Below are positions 8,806 through 17,576 of a stretch of 64,000 bases of DNA, one piece after another. The notes below the pieces were generated by a model. It worked only from the letters and a program-made list of their open reading frames with translations, made no database searches and was not told the DNA's origin. The first letter of the stretch is position 1. Each line of letters starts with the position of its first letter. The stretch is from JAUVXJ01 sp034411995 (GTDB taxonomy: Bacteria > Chloroflexota > Anaerolineae > UBA7937 > B3-Chlor), in assembly GCA_034411995.1 (NCBI GenBank), contig DAOUME010000007.1, positions 1 to 64,000 of the forward strand, written 5' to 3'. The position numbers and the translations under genes were made by a program.

Positions 8806-10095
8806 ATGGGCGCTTCTCGCATCTTCTGCCCAAGTTGCGGAGCTGAGAACAGGGCGCAGGATCGCTTTTGCACCGCTTGTGGGAGCGCCTTGCCTGCAGC
8901 ACCTCCCCCGGTGGTCGAGGTTCGCCAGGTGACAAATCGCTGGCCTCTCCTGATCACCATGGGTGTGGTCTTCGTTCTACTCATGTTGGTCGTAGCGGAG
9001 GCGGTCATCATCCTGTTGCCGGAGGCCCCTGCTCGAGAGGTGGGGGCCACACTGTCGGTGGTGGAAGGCAAGGTCTTCGTCCAGGAAGGCGGCCAGGGTG
9101 ATTGGATGGAGGTGACCGAGGATTTCGTTGTCCAGGCGGGTGACCGCATCCGTGTAGGTGGAGGCTCGTTGGCGTTGCTGACGTTCCTGGAGGGCACCTC
9201 CACCGACCTGAGGGCCTTCACCGAACTCACCGTGGCCCAGCTTCAGTTGGCCGAGGGCCAGCCCTTCGTGACCGGCCTCGATCTGGAGATGGGCGAGATC
9301 TGGAATCGCATCGGCGATTTGCCGGCCGATTCGATACACGAAGTCACCACGGCCGCGGCCAAGGTGGTTGCTCACGGGACCGAGTACGGCGCGGCCGTGG
9401 ATGAGCAAGGCACTACCTGGCTCACAGGGCACGAGGGAGTGGCGAGCGTCTCCGGCGGCGGGCAAACCGTCGATCTGGGAGCGGGGCAGATGCTGGTCGT
9501 GGAGCCCGGCATGGCGCCGGAACCCTTCTCTGGGGGGGTGCCAGTGCCTACCACGCCAGTGGATGAATCTGCACCGCCGGCGACCTGCGGCTTGTCGGGC
9601 ATCGACTTGCCGACGTTCCTCAACGAGCCGCTGCCTACGACCACGCCGACCAGTACGCCAACTGCCACTCGCGAGCCCACCAAGACAGCGACAGCCACGA
9701 GCACGGCCACACCCACGGCCACAGCCACTCGTCCGCCATGCCCGACGCTGAGCATCAAGGTGCCGTCTAGCTGCTACCCTCGCCGTGCTTGCGGCCTGGA
9801 GTGGGATTCGAGCGGGCCCATTCCCGGCGGCTACGAGTTCGGCATCGAATACAGCGCAGACGAGGTCAACTGGACCAGGTTGGCGGTCCCTCTGGATCCG
9901 TACTGGTACCAGGAGGGTGGCCACTTCAAGGCGGTGATCAACGGACCAGGTGCGGGAACGTGGTACTGGCGAATCTGCCTGGTCAGTCAGTCGGATCTCA
10001 AGGGTCCTTCTGAGTGCTGCGGGCCGTCCCATGCCATCATACACTCCAGAGATGAGGGGTCTGGCGACGAAGGAGACGACAGATACGACTATTAA
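8806..10095 (+). CDS. Zinc-ribbon, single-TM, FecR-like protein, copy 1
   Basis: The protein has 429 residues; the start is supported by GGGAGGT eight bases upstream. Order of parts: N-terminal zinc ribbon (CPSCG..CTACG, residues about 8-27), a Pro-rich stretch, one membrane helix (about 45-68), a FecR-like domain (about 75-240, with GKVFVQEGGQG, AGDRIRVGGGS and ATTFLEG-type repeats), a Thr/Pro-rich linker (PTSTPTATREPTKTATA), and a C-terminal Ig-like domain with several cysteines. FecR-type domains usually sit outside the membrane and relay or scaffold signals. The ribbon would be cytoplasmic with this topology (inferred). It has a paralog at 13364-14722, and each copy lies downstream of a caspase-fold gene. 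Confidence 0.75.
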   Translation: MGASRIFCPSCGAENRAQDRFCTACGSALPAAPPPVVEVRQVTNRWPLLITMGVVFVLLMLVVAEAVIILLPEAPAREVGATLSVVEGKVFVQEGGQGDWMEVTEDFVVQAGDRIRVGGGSLALLTFLEGTSTDLRAFTELTVAQLQLAEGQPFVTGLDLEMGEIWNRIGDLPADSIHEVTTAAAKVVAHGTEYGAAVDEQGTTWLTGHEGVASVSGGGQTVDLGAGQMLVVEPGMAPEPFSGGVPVPTTPVDESAPPATCGLSGIDLPTFLNEPLPTTTPTSTPTATREPTKTATATSTATPTATATRPPCPTLSIKVPSSCYPRRACGLEWDSSGPIPGGYEFGIEYSADEVNWTRLAVPLDPYWYQEGGHFKAVINGPGAGTWYWRICLVSQSDLKGPSECCGPSHAIIHSRDEGSGDEGDDRYDY

Positions 10096-10208
10096 GGGTG
10101 ACACTGTGCTGGTTTTGCGGGCGGTGCGGGATCGGACCCGAGGGCGACGTCCTGCCCCCTCGTAGTGGACGAGAATCCACGTCGCGCAACCTGATGGCTC
10201 TGGCAGCG

Positions 10209-10237
10209 TTGCAGGACAACCGGCCATGTGGTACCAT
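10209..10237 (+). promoter_or_regulatory. Sigma70-type promoter of second caspase-fold gene
   Basis: TTGCAG (10209-10214), 17 bp, TACCAT (10232-10237), about 65 bp upstream of the start codon. A short hairpin (GTGGA..TCCAC near 10167-10182) lies just before it. Confidence 0.45.
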
Positions 10238-10302
10238 TGGTGTCAACCACATGGGGATGGCTGTGCCGCTAGAGTGAGCGGCGCTTGCGAAGGAGGTCAG
10301 CG

Positions 10303-12540
10303 ATGAGAGCATGGCTGGTCAGGGTCCTGTTGTTGCTCTCCTGCCTGGCGATGGTGGTGCCGGTGTGCGGGCCAGAGCCCACGATGGCCAAGGAGAGCGA
10401 ACAAGAGACGGGGATCATCCAGTGTACCTCCTTCTCCCGTGATACGATGGTGGAGTTGACATTCCCCGCCGCGGGCGGTCCCGTCCAAGGGAGCTATCTG
10501 AGCCAGTACACGGCACACGATACCTCGCCTCTCTACGATGAGGATGGCTCCTGGGACTACTACGACGAGGACCGTACGGTAACGACCAATACTGAGTTCA
10601 GTGGCACCTATTCCGGTGGCGAGAATGGCGTCTTCTCAGGGTTTCAGGTTGCCGGCACCGCCGCAGTCGACATAGACAACCTTTTTGACGACAGGTTCGA
10701 CCGCTCCTATCGGGCTGTACTGAACACGCCCGGCACGGCCACTCGCGGTCCCGGGGGTTCGGTGAACATCAGCGGTGTGACTGGAGAGTTCACCCTGACG
10801 AGCGTCAATGCCAGCGAGATCCCCAACACCGAGTGGTTGTCGCCGCCCTCTGGGGTCTTTCCTCACGACATCACCCTGGTTTGCACACCGCAACCCCGGG
10901 TGCAGACACCACAGGACATCTCTTGCTTCATCACCACCGATCCCCCTGAGCTCGGGGCCCGAGATACCAGTTTTCAGGCCAGCGTGACCGCCACGGGGTT
11001 TGGGCCTGGCGCCACCTTGGACGCAGCGTGGATCCTGCGCCAGGGTGTCACTAACAAGTTCGACGTGATGGCTGCGGGTCTAAGCCCCACGATCACTTGG
11101 TCGTATACCATGTTCGCTGACGGCTACTATGGGTTGTTCGCGGGGGTCACGGATGGAGGGCACGAAGCGTGGTGCAGCAAGCATTTCAGCATAGGTGACG
11201 TGGAGCCGAACAACCCGCCGGAGTGCCTCGATGTGAGTATCGTGCCTCTTTCCCCTCGACCTGGGATTCGTTCCTTGGGCGCGATCGCCGCTGCGCGTGA
11301 TGCGGACGGTGACCCGCTCGAATATGTGTTCAACCTGGGGCGCGGCGGGCAGACGGTGGGTCCGAGTGGTCCCGTGAGCCCCCTGGACAGTTACGTCTTC
11401 TCCATTCCTGGTGGTCTCCAACCGGGTCCTTACACGGTTATGGTGGAGGTGGGTGACGGAAAGCAGCAAGAGGTATGCACGTTCCACTTTGTCGTCCCCG
11501 ATTTCGTGGGTGGAGAATCTGCGGCTTGCGGCCCGGTGGGGATCATGTACCTGGACGACTACGACGTGGAGATGAACGCGCTGGCCATCGACGCGGCCAT
11601 CGAGGCGGCTCTGGCAGAGGGTGGGCCGGAGTACAGCCTCATCGTGTCCCACCGTCAGCGCTTGATCGATCAGTTCGGCCAGCAGGGGTTCGAGCAGATA
11701 GACGCTCTGCTGAACAACATGCGCAGCGTGGCAGAGACCTGCCCCTTCTTGCTCATCGTCGGCGACTGGGACATCGTGCCCCCGGGGGTGCTGCCGAACC
11801 CCGCTCAGGATGGGGACCCGTTGGTGACCGACGACGTCTACGGCGACACGGATCACGACAGCTTGACCGTGATTGACATCCCGGTGGCGCGGATACCTGA
11901 CGGGGATTCGCTGGACCTTCTGCTGACTCAACTCTCACCTTCAGAGATGCCTGAGGGGGGCAACTTCATCGTCGCCAACGCCAAGCGCCCTCACGCGGAT
12001 GTGGCCAGCAGCCGGGCCTTCGGCACCGACCGGGTGCTGATCTGGAGCCTGCCGACCCACCACGACGACATCGCGCCAGATTCCGTGAACGTCCGTCACG
12101 ACTACCTCGTGCTGCACGGCTCTGCGGAAATCGCCAGTGCCTGGTGGGGCGAGGAGCCAACGCTGCCTGTGGCTTTCACGGTGAATGAAGCCCACACCCG
12201 GGGCGTGGTTCTCAGCGCTGCCTGTTACGGAGCACTGACCTACGGGCATACGCCCGAGGATTCCATCGCCCTCGCCTTCCTGGCCAACGGCAGCCGGGCC
12301 TTCGTGGGATCTACGGTGATGACGTACGCTTTCGTCAATGTCTCTGATCCCGAAGACCTGATTCGGTGGACGGGTGGGAGGTTCGAATACACGTATCTCA
12401 ATTCTCTGGCGGCTGGGGAGGCGCCGTTGGAAGCTTTCATATCGGCCAAGCAGGAGATGGGAGATTGGTCTGCTGGGCCTCGTGCCCAGCCGTTTGACAT
12501 CAAGACCTTGCACGAGATGCACTACTACGGGAGACCGTGA
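10303..12540 (+). CDS. Secreted caspase-fold (clan CD, gingipain/C25-like) protein, copy 2
   Basis: The protein has 745 residues from ATG 10303, which has a near-perfect GAAGGAGGT site; the in-frame start at 10285 is poorer. It has the same plan as copy 1: signal peptide, N-terminal beta-domain with VDIDNLFDDRFDRSY, and a C-terminal C25-like domain (VGIMYLDDYDVEMN, LIVGDWDIVPP, TDDVYGD, PVARIPDG). Between these, copy 2 has two Ig/PKD-like modules (about residues 200-400) where copy 1 has a Pro-rich linker. The putative dyad is H605 (VLHGS) and C641 (SAACYG), again exactly 36 residues apart. A proteolytic role outside the membrane is inferred. The gene is followed by a small membrane protein and the second FecR-like gene. 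Confidence 0.75.
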   Translation: MRAWLVRVLLLLSCLAMVVPVCGPEPTMAKESEQETGIIQCTSFSRDTMVELTFPAAGGPVQGSYLSQYTAHDTSPLYDEDGSWDYYDEDRTVTTNTEFSGTYSGGENGVFSGFQVAGTAAVDIDNLFDDRFDRSYRAVLNTPGTATRGPGGSVNISGVTGEFTLTSVNASEIPNTEWLSPPSGVFPHDITLVCTPQPRVQTPQDISCFITTDPPELGARDTSFQASVTATGFGPGATLDAAWILRQGVTNKFDVMAAGLSPTITWSYTMFADGYYGLFAGVTDGGHEAWCSKHFSIGDVEPNNPPECLDVSIVPLSPRPGIRSLGAIAAARDADGDPLEYVFNLGRGGQTVGPSGPVSPLDSYVFSIPGGLQPGPYTVMVEVGDGKQQEVCTFHFVVPDFVGGESAACGPVGIMYLDDYDVEMNALAIDAAIEAALAEGGPEYSLIVSHRQRLIDQFGQQGFEQIDALLNNMRSVAETCPFLLIVGDWDIVPPGVLPNPAQDGDPLVTDDVYGDTDHDSLTVIDIPVARIPDGDSLDLLLTQLSPSEMPEGGNFIVANAKRPHADVASSRAFGTDRVLIWSLPTHHDDIAPDSVNVRHDYLVLHGSAEIASAWWGEEPTLPVAFTVNEAHTRGVVLSAACYGALTYGHTPEDSIALAFLANGSRAFVGSTVMTYAFVNVSDPEDLIRWTGGRFEYTYLNSLAAGEAPLEAFISAKQEMGDWSAGPRAQPFDIKTLHEMHYYGRP

Positions 12541-12666
12541 AGGGCTGCAGGGCATCGGTGCTGGGTGTCGGTTGGGAGTGGAGATTCGAGACTACGTAAG
12601 CCCTTGCCTGCGTAGCTGACGAGGCAGAGCACGGGGATCCGGAAGCCCTGCGGGAGGAGATCGAGG

Positions 12667-13299
12667 ATGGATTTCAAAGAGGCGGAGAGCAAGTACTTCG
12701 AGTTGAAGGGACGGCTGGATACAGGCGTGCTGAGCGCCGACGAGTTCAACTCTGAGGTAGCCAGGCTTCGCGTGCAAGATGAAAGAGGCCGGTACTGGAC
12801 CATTGAGGCGGCGACTGGTGGCTGGCTCCAGTACGATGGCACGAAGTGGGTCTCGGCGCGGACTCCAGGCGGTGTCCCCCCAGCAACGAGGCCTCCGTCC
12901 CGTGCGGCACGGTCTCCGAAAGGCGGGCGAAGTTCGGTGCTTCTGATTGGTGCTCTGGCCGTGGCCGCCTTGCTTTGTCTGATGGCCCTTGGTGGAGCAG
13001 GGATCATCCTCACGCGCCCGGGAGGGGACACGGGTGGGACGGAAGAGCCGGCTGCTATCAGCCGGCAGGAAGCCGAGAGGATTGCCGACGACCTGGTTGC
13101 GGATCAATTCCCTGACCTCGAGGATGCCGAGAAATCAGTGGGGAGCTACGAGAACCCGGCGGGTACCGGGTTCTGGACCGTTACCTACCGCCAGGATGCC
13201 CAGGCTGAGCTGGAGGGTGTGACCTACGAGATTCCCAATATCGTCATCGTCTCGGTGGACAAGGACACGGGGGAAGCGATAGCGGCCGTTTCGGGCTGA
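12667..13299 (+). CDS. Small single-TM protein with SHOCT-like N-terminus and PepSY-like C-terminus
   Basis: The protein has 210 residues; the ATG follows GGGAGGAGATCGAGG. Residues 1-40 (FKEAESKYFELKGRLDTGVLSADEFNSEV) resemble a SHOCT-type short helix pair. They are followed by a tryptophan-rich motif, GRYWTIEAATGGWLQYDGTKW, of a kind often placed next to zinc-ribbon or SHOCT segments. A Pro/Arg linker, one membrane helix (about 97-118) and an extracytoplasmic domain follow; the last has a helix (SRQEAERIADDLVADQFP) and beta strands ending VVSVDKDTGEAIAAVSG, PepSY-like in layout. No enzyme motif is visible. It sits between the second protease-like gene and its FecR-like partner, suggesting it belongs to the same cassette. 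Copy 1 lacks it. Confidence 0.65.
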   Translation: MDFKEAESKYFELKGRLDTGVLSADEFNSEVARLRVQDERGRYWTIEAATGGWLQYDGTKWVSARTPGGVPPATRPPSRAARSPKGGRSSVLLIGALAVAALLCLMALGGAGIILTRPGGDTGGTEEPAAISRQEAERIADDLVADQFPDLEDAEKSVGSYENPAGTGFWTVTYRQDAQAELEGVTYEIPNIVIVSVDKDTGEAIAAVSG

Positions 13300-13363
13300 G
13301 AGGTCTTGCAACACGCAGTGGATGTGGATACCTCGTCGGCTGCGGGGGTAAGGGGGTGCATAA

Positions 13364-14722
13364 ATGAGCTCATCCAATCTGTTCTGCTCGAGCTGCGGAA
13401 CCCGCAACGCGACTAATGCAACTTTCTGCAGTCATTGTGGAGCGCGTCTGGCTGCACCTCCTCCTGCGCCACCAGTGGAGGCGGTGCCCCCGCCACCTCC
13501 TCCCTCGGTTCCCAGGGCGGTCGCTCCCGCTTCAGCGGCTGTGCCAGCCAGGAGTAACCCCTTGCCCATGTTGCTGGTGGTGGCTGCCATCTTCGTCCTG
13601 CTGCTGGTCGTGCTGATAGAGGCGGTCGTCTTGATCTGGCCCAGGGGTACGGAGTCAGCCGTGGGCGGCACTCTTACTGCGCTGCAGGGTGAAGTGCTCG
13701 TTCAGAAGGGCGGCCAGGGAGAGTGGATAGAGGTGGCGCAGGACTTCGCCGTGGAGGCGGGCGACCGCATCCGTACGGCCAGTGGGTCCTATGCCGTGGT
13801 CACCTTCCTGGAGGGAACCGCCACAGAGCTGTCGGAATTGACAGAGCTGAGGGTCGATGCGCTGCAATTGGCTGGTGCTCAGAGAGTGGTCATCAGGCTG
13901 GATCTCGATGCTGGTCAGATCTGGAACCGGATCGCCCAGTTGCCGGCGGATTCGTTGCATGAGGTCTCCACTCTGGCAGCCACGGTTGTGTGCCACGGGA
14001 GCGAGTATGGAGTCGCCGTCGACGGGGTGGGAAACACCTGGGTGCGCGGTCAGGAAGGCCAGGTGGTGGTCTCCGGAGGCGGCAGTACGATGCCGGTGGC
14101 TCCGGGCGATACCCTCGTGGTCAAGGTTGGCTCTTCGCCGGTGAGGTACGCTGAGGTGGCCATGGTGCCCGAGGCTCCGGCCGGCGAAGTCACCGGTTCC
14201 GAGGAGGCAGGGGTACAGGGCGGGGATATGCCGACTTTCTTGAACAAACCTCTGCCGAGCCCGACTGCCACGGACACGCCGACCGCGACCGCCACCTCGA
14301 GGCCGATTCCACCCAGCCCTACGGCGACGGCCACGCGCAGACCTCAGCCGACAGCCACTACCCCTGTATGCCCACGGAATTGCCCCACCTTCCGCATCAA
14401 CGTGCCCTCGACAGCCCCTCCCTACGGCCTTTTTGGCATCGAGTGGGACGTACTGGGTGCGTCGGTCCCCTCTGGTTATGCCTACGTGCTGGAGTTCAGC
14501 CAGGACCAGGCTTCTTGGGGCCGCACCCCTCCTCTCACGTGGAAGGATTCGCAGGGCATGGGGGAGTTGTGGCAGGCGGGTGGTCACACCAACGCCGAGA
14601 TCCATGGTCCGGGCCCAGGGAAGTGGTTCTGGCGGGTATGTATCGTTCGATCTGAAGCGGGACCGTCTTGCTGCTGCGGCCCGTCGCATACCATAGAACA
14701 CCAGCGCGACGACGGGTGTTGA
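13364..14722 (+). CDS. Zinc-ribbon, single-TM, FecR-like protein, copy 2
   Basis: The protein has 452 residues starting at ATG 13364 after TAAGGGGGTG. The parts match the 8806 gene one for one: zinc ribbon (CSSCG..CSHCG), Pro-rich stretch, membrane helix (about 66-88), FecR-like domain (GEVLVQKGGQGEWIEVAQDF, AGDRIRTASGS, IWNRIAQLPADSLHEVST), a conserved MPTFLNKPLP segment, a Thr/Pro linker and a cysteine-bearing Ig-like tail ending CCCGPSHTIEH. The FLNxPLP segment and the CCGPSH tail occur in both copies, so the duplication covers the whole gene. The molecular role is unknown; sensor or scaffold is a guess from the FecR fold. Confidence 0.75.
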   Translation: MSSSNLFCSSCGTRNATNATFCSHCGARLAAPPPAPPVEAVPPPPPPSVPRAVAPASAAVPARSNPLPMLLVVAAIFVLLLVVLIEAVVLIWPRGTESAVGGTLTALQGEVLVQKGGQGEWIEVAQDFAVEAGDRIRTASGSYAVVTFLEGTATELSELTELRVDALQLAGAQRVVIRLDLDAGQIWNRIAQLPADSLHEVSTLAATVVCHGSEYGVAVDGVGNTWVRGQEGQVVVSGGGSTMPVAPGDTLVVKVGSSPVRYAEVAMVPEAPAGEVTGSEEAGVQGGDMPTFLNKPLPSPTATDTPTATATSRPIPPSPTATATRRPQPTATTPVCPRNCPTFRINVPSTAPPYGLFGIEWDVLGASVPSGYAYVLEFSQDQASWGRTPPLTWKDSQGMGELWQAGGHTNAEIHGPGPGKWFWRVCIVRSEAGPSCCCGPSHTIEHQRDDGC

Positions 14723-14741
14723 CCGGACGGCCACTAGAGCC

Positions 14742-16721
14742 GTGTGCTCTAAGGATTCATCGGTCGCCACACAAAGAAACTCGCCCTCCGTGCTCATGAT
14801 GTCCAAACATGGCAGGTGGGCTTTCTGTCTCCTCTTGCTCGTGGGCTTCGGCATCCGTCTGTACGGGCTCCAGTTCCACAGCCTGTGGCTCGACGAGGCA
14901 GTAAGCGTGTACCTGGCGAGCTTCCCCCCGTTGGAGATCCTGCGCCAGGGGATGACGCTACAGGAGCCCAATCCTCCTCTGTACCATCTGGCCCTGTCCC
15001 TCTGGATGAGGGTCCTCGGATCCGGGGAGGGTCCGGTGCGGCTGCTGTCTGTCTTCGCGGGGATCCTTTACCTGCCAGCCGTCCATCTTCTGGGCAGGCG
15101 CCTGCTTTCCCAGCGTGGGGCTCTCCTGGCATCACTGCTGGCCGCTCTGAGCCCGTTCATGGTCTGGTACTCGCAGGAAGCCAGGATGTATGCCCTCGTG
15201 GCGACGCTGAGCGTGTGGTCCCTGTACTGCTTCGTCCGCGCCCTGGATACGCCTCGCTGGTACTGGTGGACCGCGTACGTGGGCGTGACCGTGGCCAGTC
15301 TCTACACGCACTTCTACGCCGTGCTCCTCCTGCCGGCGGAGCTGATCTTCCTGCTGACCTATGCCCGGAGGTATCAGGCTGCACTGCGGCGCGGCGCCCT
15401 GGCCTGGGCGCTGAGCCTTCTGGGCTTCGCCCCTTGGCTCTGGAGGGCCTGGGAGCTCAGCGCTACGACGCCCTCGTGGCGTCCGGCGCTCGGCCTGAGC
15501 TCGATGCTGGTGGAGTGCCTCGAGGCTTTCTCGATGCGGAGTGCGCCGCTGAGTGGGGCGATGCGGGGCAGCGCCCTGGTCGTGCTCGGAATCGTCTCCC
15601 TGTCGGGACTCTTGCTCCCCCGGGTGCCTCAGGGGGGGCTCTGGCGACGGAAGTGGACCATGGCGGAGTGGCGCCCCAACGTCCTCCTGGCCCTGGCGAT
15701 GCTGCTGCCCATCCTATCAGCCTACGTACTCTCTTTCCGGCAACAGATCTTCACCGTCTACTACCTGATCGTCATCGTGGCTCCGTTCCTTCTGATGTTG
15801 GCATCTGCCGTGGATCAGGCAGCCTCCTTCCGGCGCGCGCTGGGGCTCATATCACTTCTCGTGGTGGTAGGCCCATTCTGCTACGGCCTCAGCCATAACT
15901 GGACTCTGGACAGTTGCAAAGAGGAGTGGCGGGCGGCCGCGCGGTACGTGGCGGAGCACGGTCGCCAGGGGGACGCCATCCTCTGTCACGTCGACTATAC
16001 TCGCTTGCCATTCGGCTACTATTATCGGGGTGATCTGCCGATCTTCGCGCCCTTTGGAGGGCCGGTCGGCGATGGGTCCGACATAGGCTCGACTCTGGAG
16101 GGTCTCGCCGACTACAATACAGTGTGGCTGATCCAGTCGCACGTCGAGTGGGCAGACCCGGGCCGCGCCGTCGAAGGCTGGCTTGGCAGCCGTTTCCCTC
16201 TGGTGACCGCCCAGTACCCACCGGGAGTGGAGGTGAAGGGGTTCGCAGCCCAGTACCGGATGAAGGAGCTGCCTTCCACCGCCACGCCGGTGAGCGCCCT
16301 CTACGACGAGACGGTTCGCCTCGTGGGCTACGAGCTGGATGGTGAGGTGTTCTCGGCTACAGACGATACCTATCATCCACCGAGTGGCTGGATACACGTG
16401 ACACTGTACTGGGAGGCCGTGCGGTCACCAGCGCGGGACTTCGCGGCCGTGGTGAGGCTGGTGGACGATGCCCATGGGGTGTGGGGGGGATCGCTGGATC
16501 GGCCCACGGGTACGCTGCGGTTGTATCCCCCGAGTTCCTGGCAAGCGGGCGAAATCGTGAGGGACGACTATGACGTCAATCTCAACCCTAGGACGCCTGA
16601 AGGGACGTACAGCCTGGAGGTGAGCCTGCTGACTGTTTCAGGTGAAGAGATGACCGTCGTCTACGAGGGAGACCAGGGGACCGCTGTGCCTCTGGGCCAA
16701 GTCCGTATTGTGTCGTCTTGA
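14742..16721 (+). CDS. GT39-family membrane glycosyltransferase
   Basis: The protein has up to 659 residues from GTG 14742. ATGs at 14796/14799, just before the first hydrophobic helix, are equally possible because neither start has a good Shine-Dalgarno. Hallmarks of the PMT/ArnT family are LWLDEAVSVYLASFP near the N-terminus and EPNPPLYHLAL, followed by about ten membrane segments. The C-terminal 150 residues form one beta-sandwich unit (VRLVGYELDGEVFS..VTLYWEAV), homologous to the three units in the 3726-6791 gene. It is probably a polyprenyl-phosphate-dependent sugar transferase acting outside the membrane. It starts 20 bp after the FecR-like gene, so it may be co-transcribed with the cassette. 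Confidence 0.8.
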   Translation: MCSKDSSVATQRNSPSVLMMSKHGRWAFCLLLLVGFGIRLYGLQFHSLWLDEAVSVYLASFPPLEILRQGMTLQEPNPPLYHLALSLWMRVLGSGEGPVRLLSVFAGILYLPAVHLLGRRLLSQRGALLASLLAALSPFMVWYSQEARMYALVATLSVWSLYCFVRALDTPRWYWWTAYVGVTVASLYTHFYAVLLLPAELIFLLTYARRYQAALRRGALAWALSLLGFAPWLWRAWELSATTPSWRPALGLSSMLVECLEAFSMRSAPLSGAMRGSALVVLGIVSLSGLLLPRVPQGGLWRRKWTMAEWRPNVLLALAMLLPILSAYVLSFRQQIFTVYYLIVIVAPFLLMLASAVDQAASFRRALGLISLLVVVGPFCYGLSHNWTLDSCKEEWRAAARYVAEHGRQGDAILCHVDYTRLPFGYYYRGDLPIFAPFGGPVGDGSDIGSTLEGLADYNTVWLIQSHVEWADPGRAVEGWLGSRFPLVTAQYPPGVEVKGFAAQYRMKELPSTATPVSALYDETVRLVGYELDGEVFSATDDTYHPPSGWIHVTLYWEAVRSPARDFAAVVRLVDDAHGVWGGSLDRPTGTLRLYPPSSWQAGEIVRDDYDVNLNPRTPEGTYSLEVSLLTVSGEEMTVVYEGDQGTAVPLGQVRIVSS

Positions 16722-16787
16722 CATAACACGATGTTGGCCCTCCGCAGTCGATGAGGCTAGGGGATCGGGGACCGGTAGAAGGAAGAG

Positions 16788-17570
16788 ATGCCATACTTGC
16801 AGCACGACGGACTCGGGATCTGGTACGAGCTGTGGGGAGAGGGGGAGCCGATACTGCTTCTCCATGGCTTCGGTGGCACGGGCCAGAGCGATTGGAGACA
16901 CCAGATCCCTCTATTCTCCCAGACGCATCAGGTGATCGTGGCAGATCTCAGGGGGCACGGGCGGACTGACCATCCGGAGACGATCACGGGTCGCGAATAC
17001 TTCAACATGGCCGCGATGGATGTGGCGTCGCTGGTCTCAGCGTTGGGTCTGGGTCCAGTTCACGTCTGTGGCTTCAGCATGGGGGCATCCATCGCCTCGT
17101 GGCTGTACTTCTCGGAGCCGTCGCTGGTCAGGTCGCTGATCGTGGTCTCGGGCGCTGCGCGGGTGAACAGGAGTATCGCGCCGGGGTTATTCGAGCTGTG
17201 GGAGAACCTGGCCGAGCCTGACAGTGTAGATGCGGGGTGGGCGAAAGTGCTGGCGCGCCTGCACGGCGAGAGCAAGTGGCGCGTGCTCCTGAAGAACTAC
17301 AGTGGGGCGGTGCTGGCACGGGTGGAGCGCGACCAGTACGTCGTGGGTCGCGGCGCGGGCGAGATCGAATGTCCGACACTGATCGTTCAGGGTCGCGCGG
17401 ACTCGATCAGCCCGGTCTTGCTGTCCGAGGAACTACAGGCCATGATTCCTCATTCGGAGTTGGTGATGCTAGAGAGCGACCATTGGGTGCCCGGGTTGCA
17501 GCCAGACCAATTCAATGCGGCGGTGCTGGAGTTCTTGAGCCGGGGCTCGTCGACAGAAGGCAGTGAGTGA
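16788..17570 (+). CDS. Alpha/beta hydrolase
   Basis: The protein has 260 residues. It shows the canonical alpha/beta-hydrolase layout: oxyanion-hole HGFGG near residue 26, DLRGHGRTDHP, the nucleophile elbow GFSMG with S97, a later aspartate in QGRADSISP, and the catalytic histidine in ESDHWVPG. The length suits small esterases, C-C hydrolases and 3-oxoadipate enol-lactonase-type enzymes. The substrate cannot be assigned. A start at the ATG before PYLQHDG is supported by GGAAGAG immediately upstream. It is followed almost directly by rdgB. Confidence 0.85.
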   Translation: MPYLQHDGLGIWYELWGEGEPILLLHGFGGTGQSDWRHQIPLFSQTHQVIVADLRGHGRTDHPETITGREYFNMAAMDVASLVSALGLGPVHVCGFSMGASIASWLYFSEPSLVRSLIVVSGAARVNRSIAPGLFELWENLAEPDSVDAGWAKVLARLHGESKWRVLLKNYSGAVLARVERDQYVVGRGAGEIECPTLIVQGRADSISPVLLSEELQAMIPHSELVMLESDHWVPGLQPDQFNAAVLEFLSRGSSTEGSE

Positions 17571-17576
17571 CACGCT

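Noticed and set aside
10096..10208. Possible tRNA or structured RNA between the first FecR-like gene and second protease gene
   Set aside because: Only a 5 bp stem is visible; no T-loop, acceptor pairing or anticodon arm.
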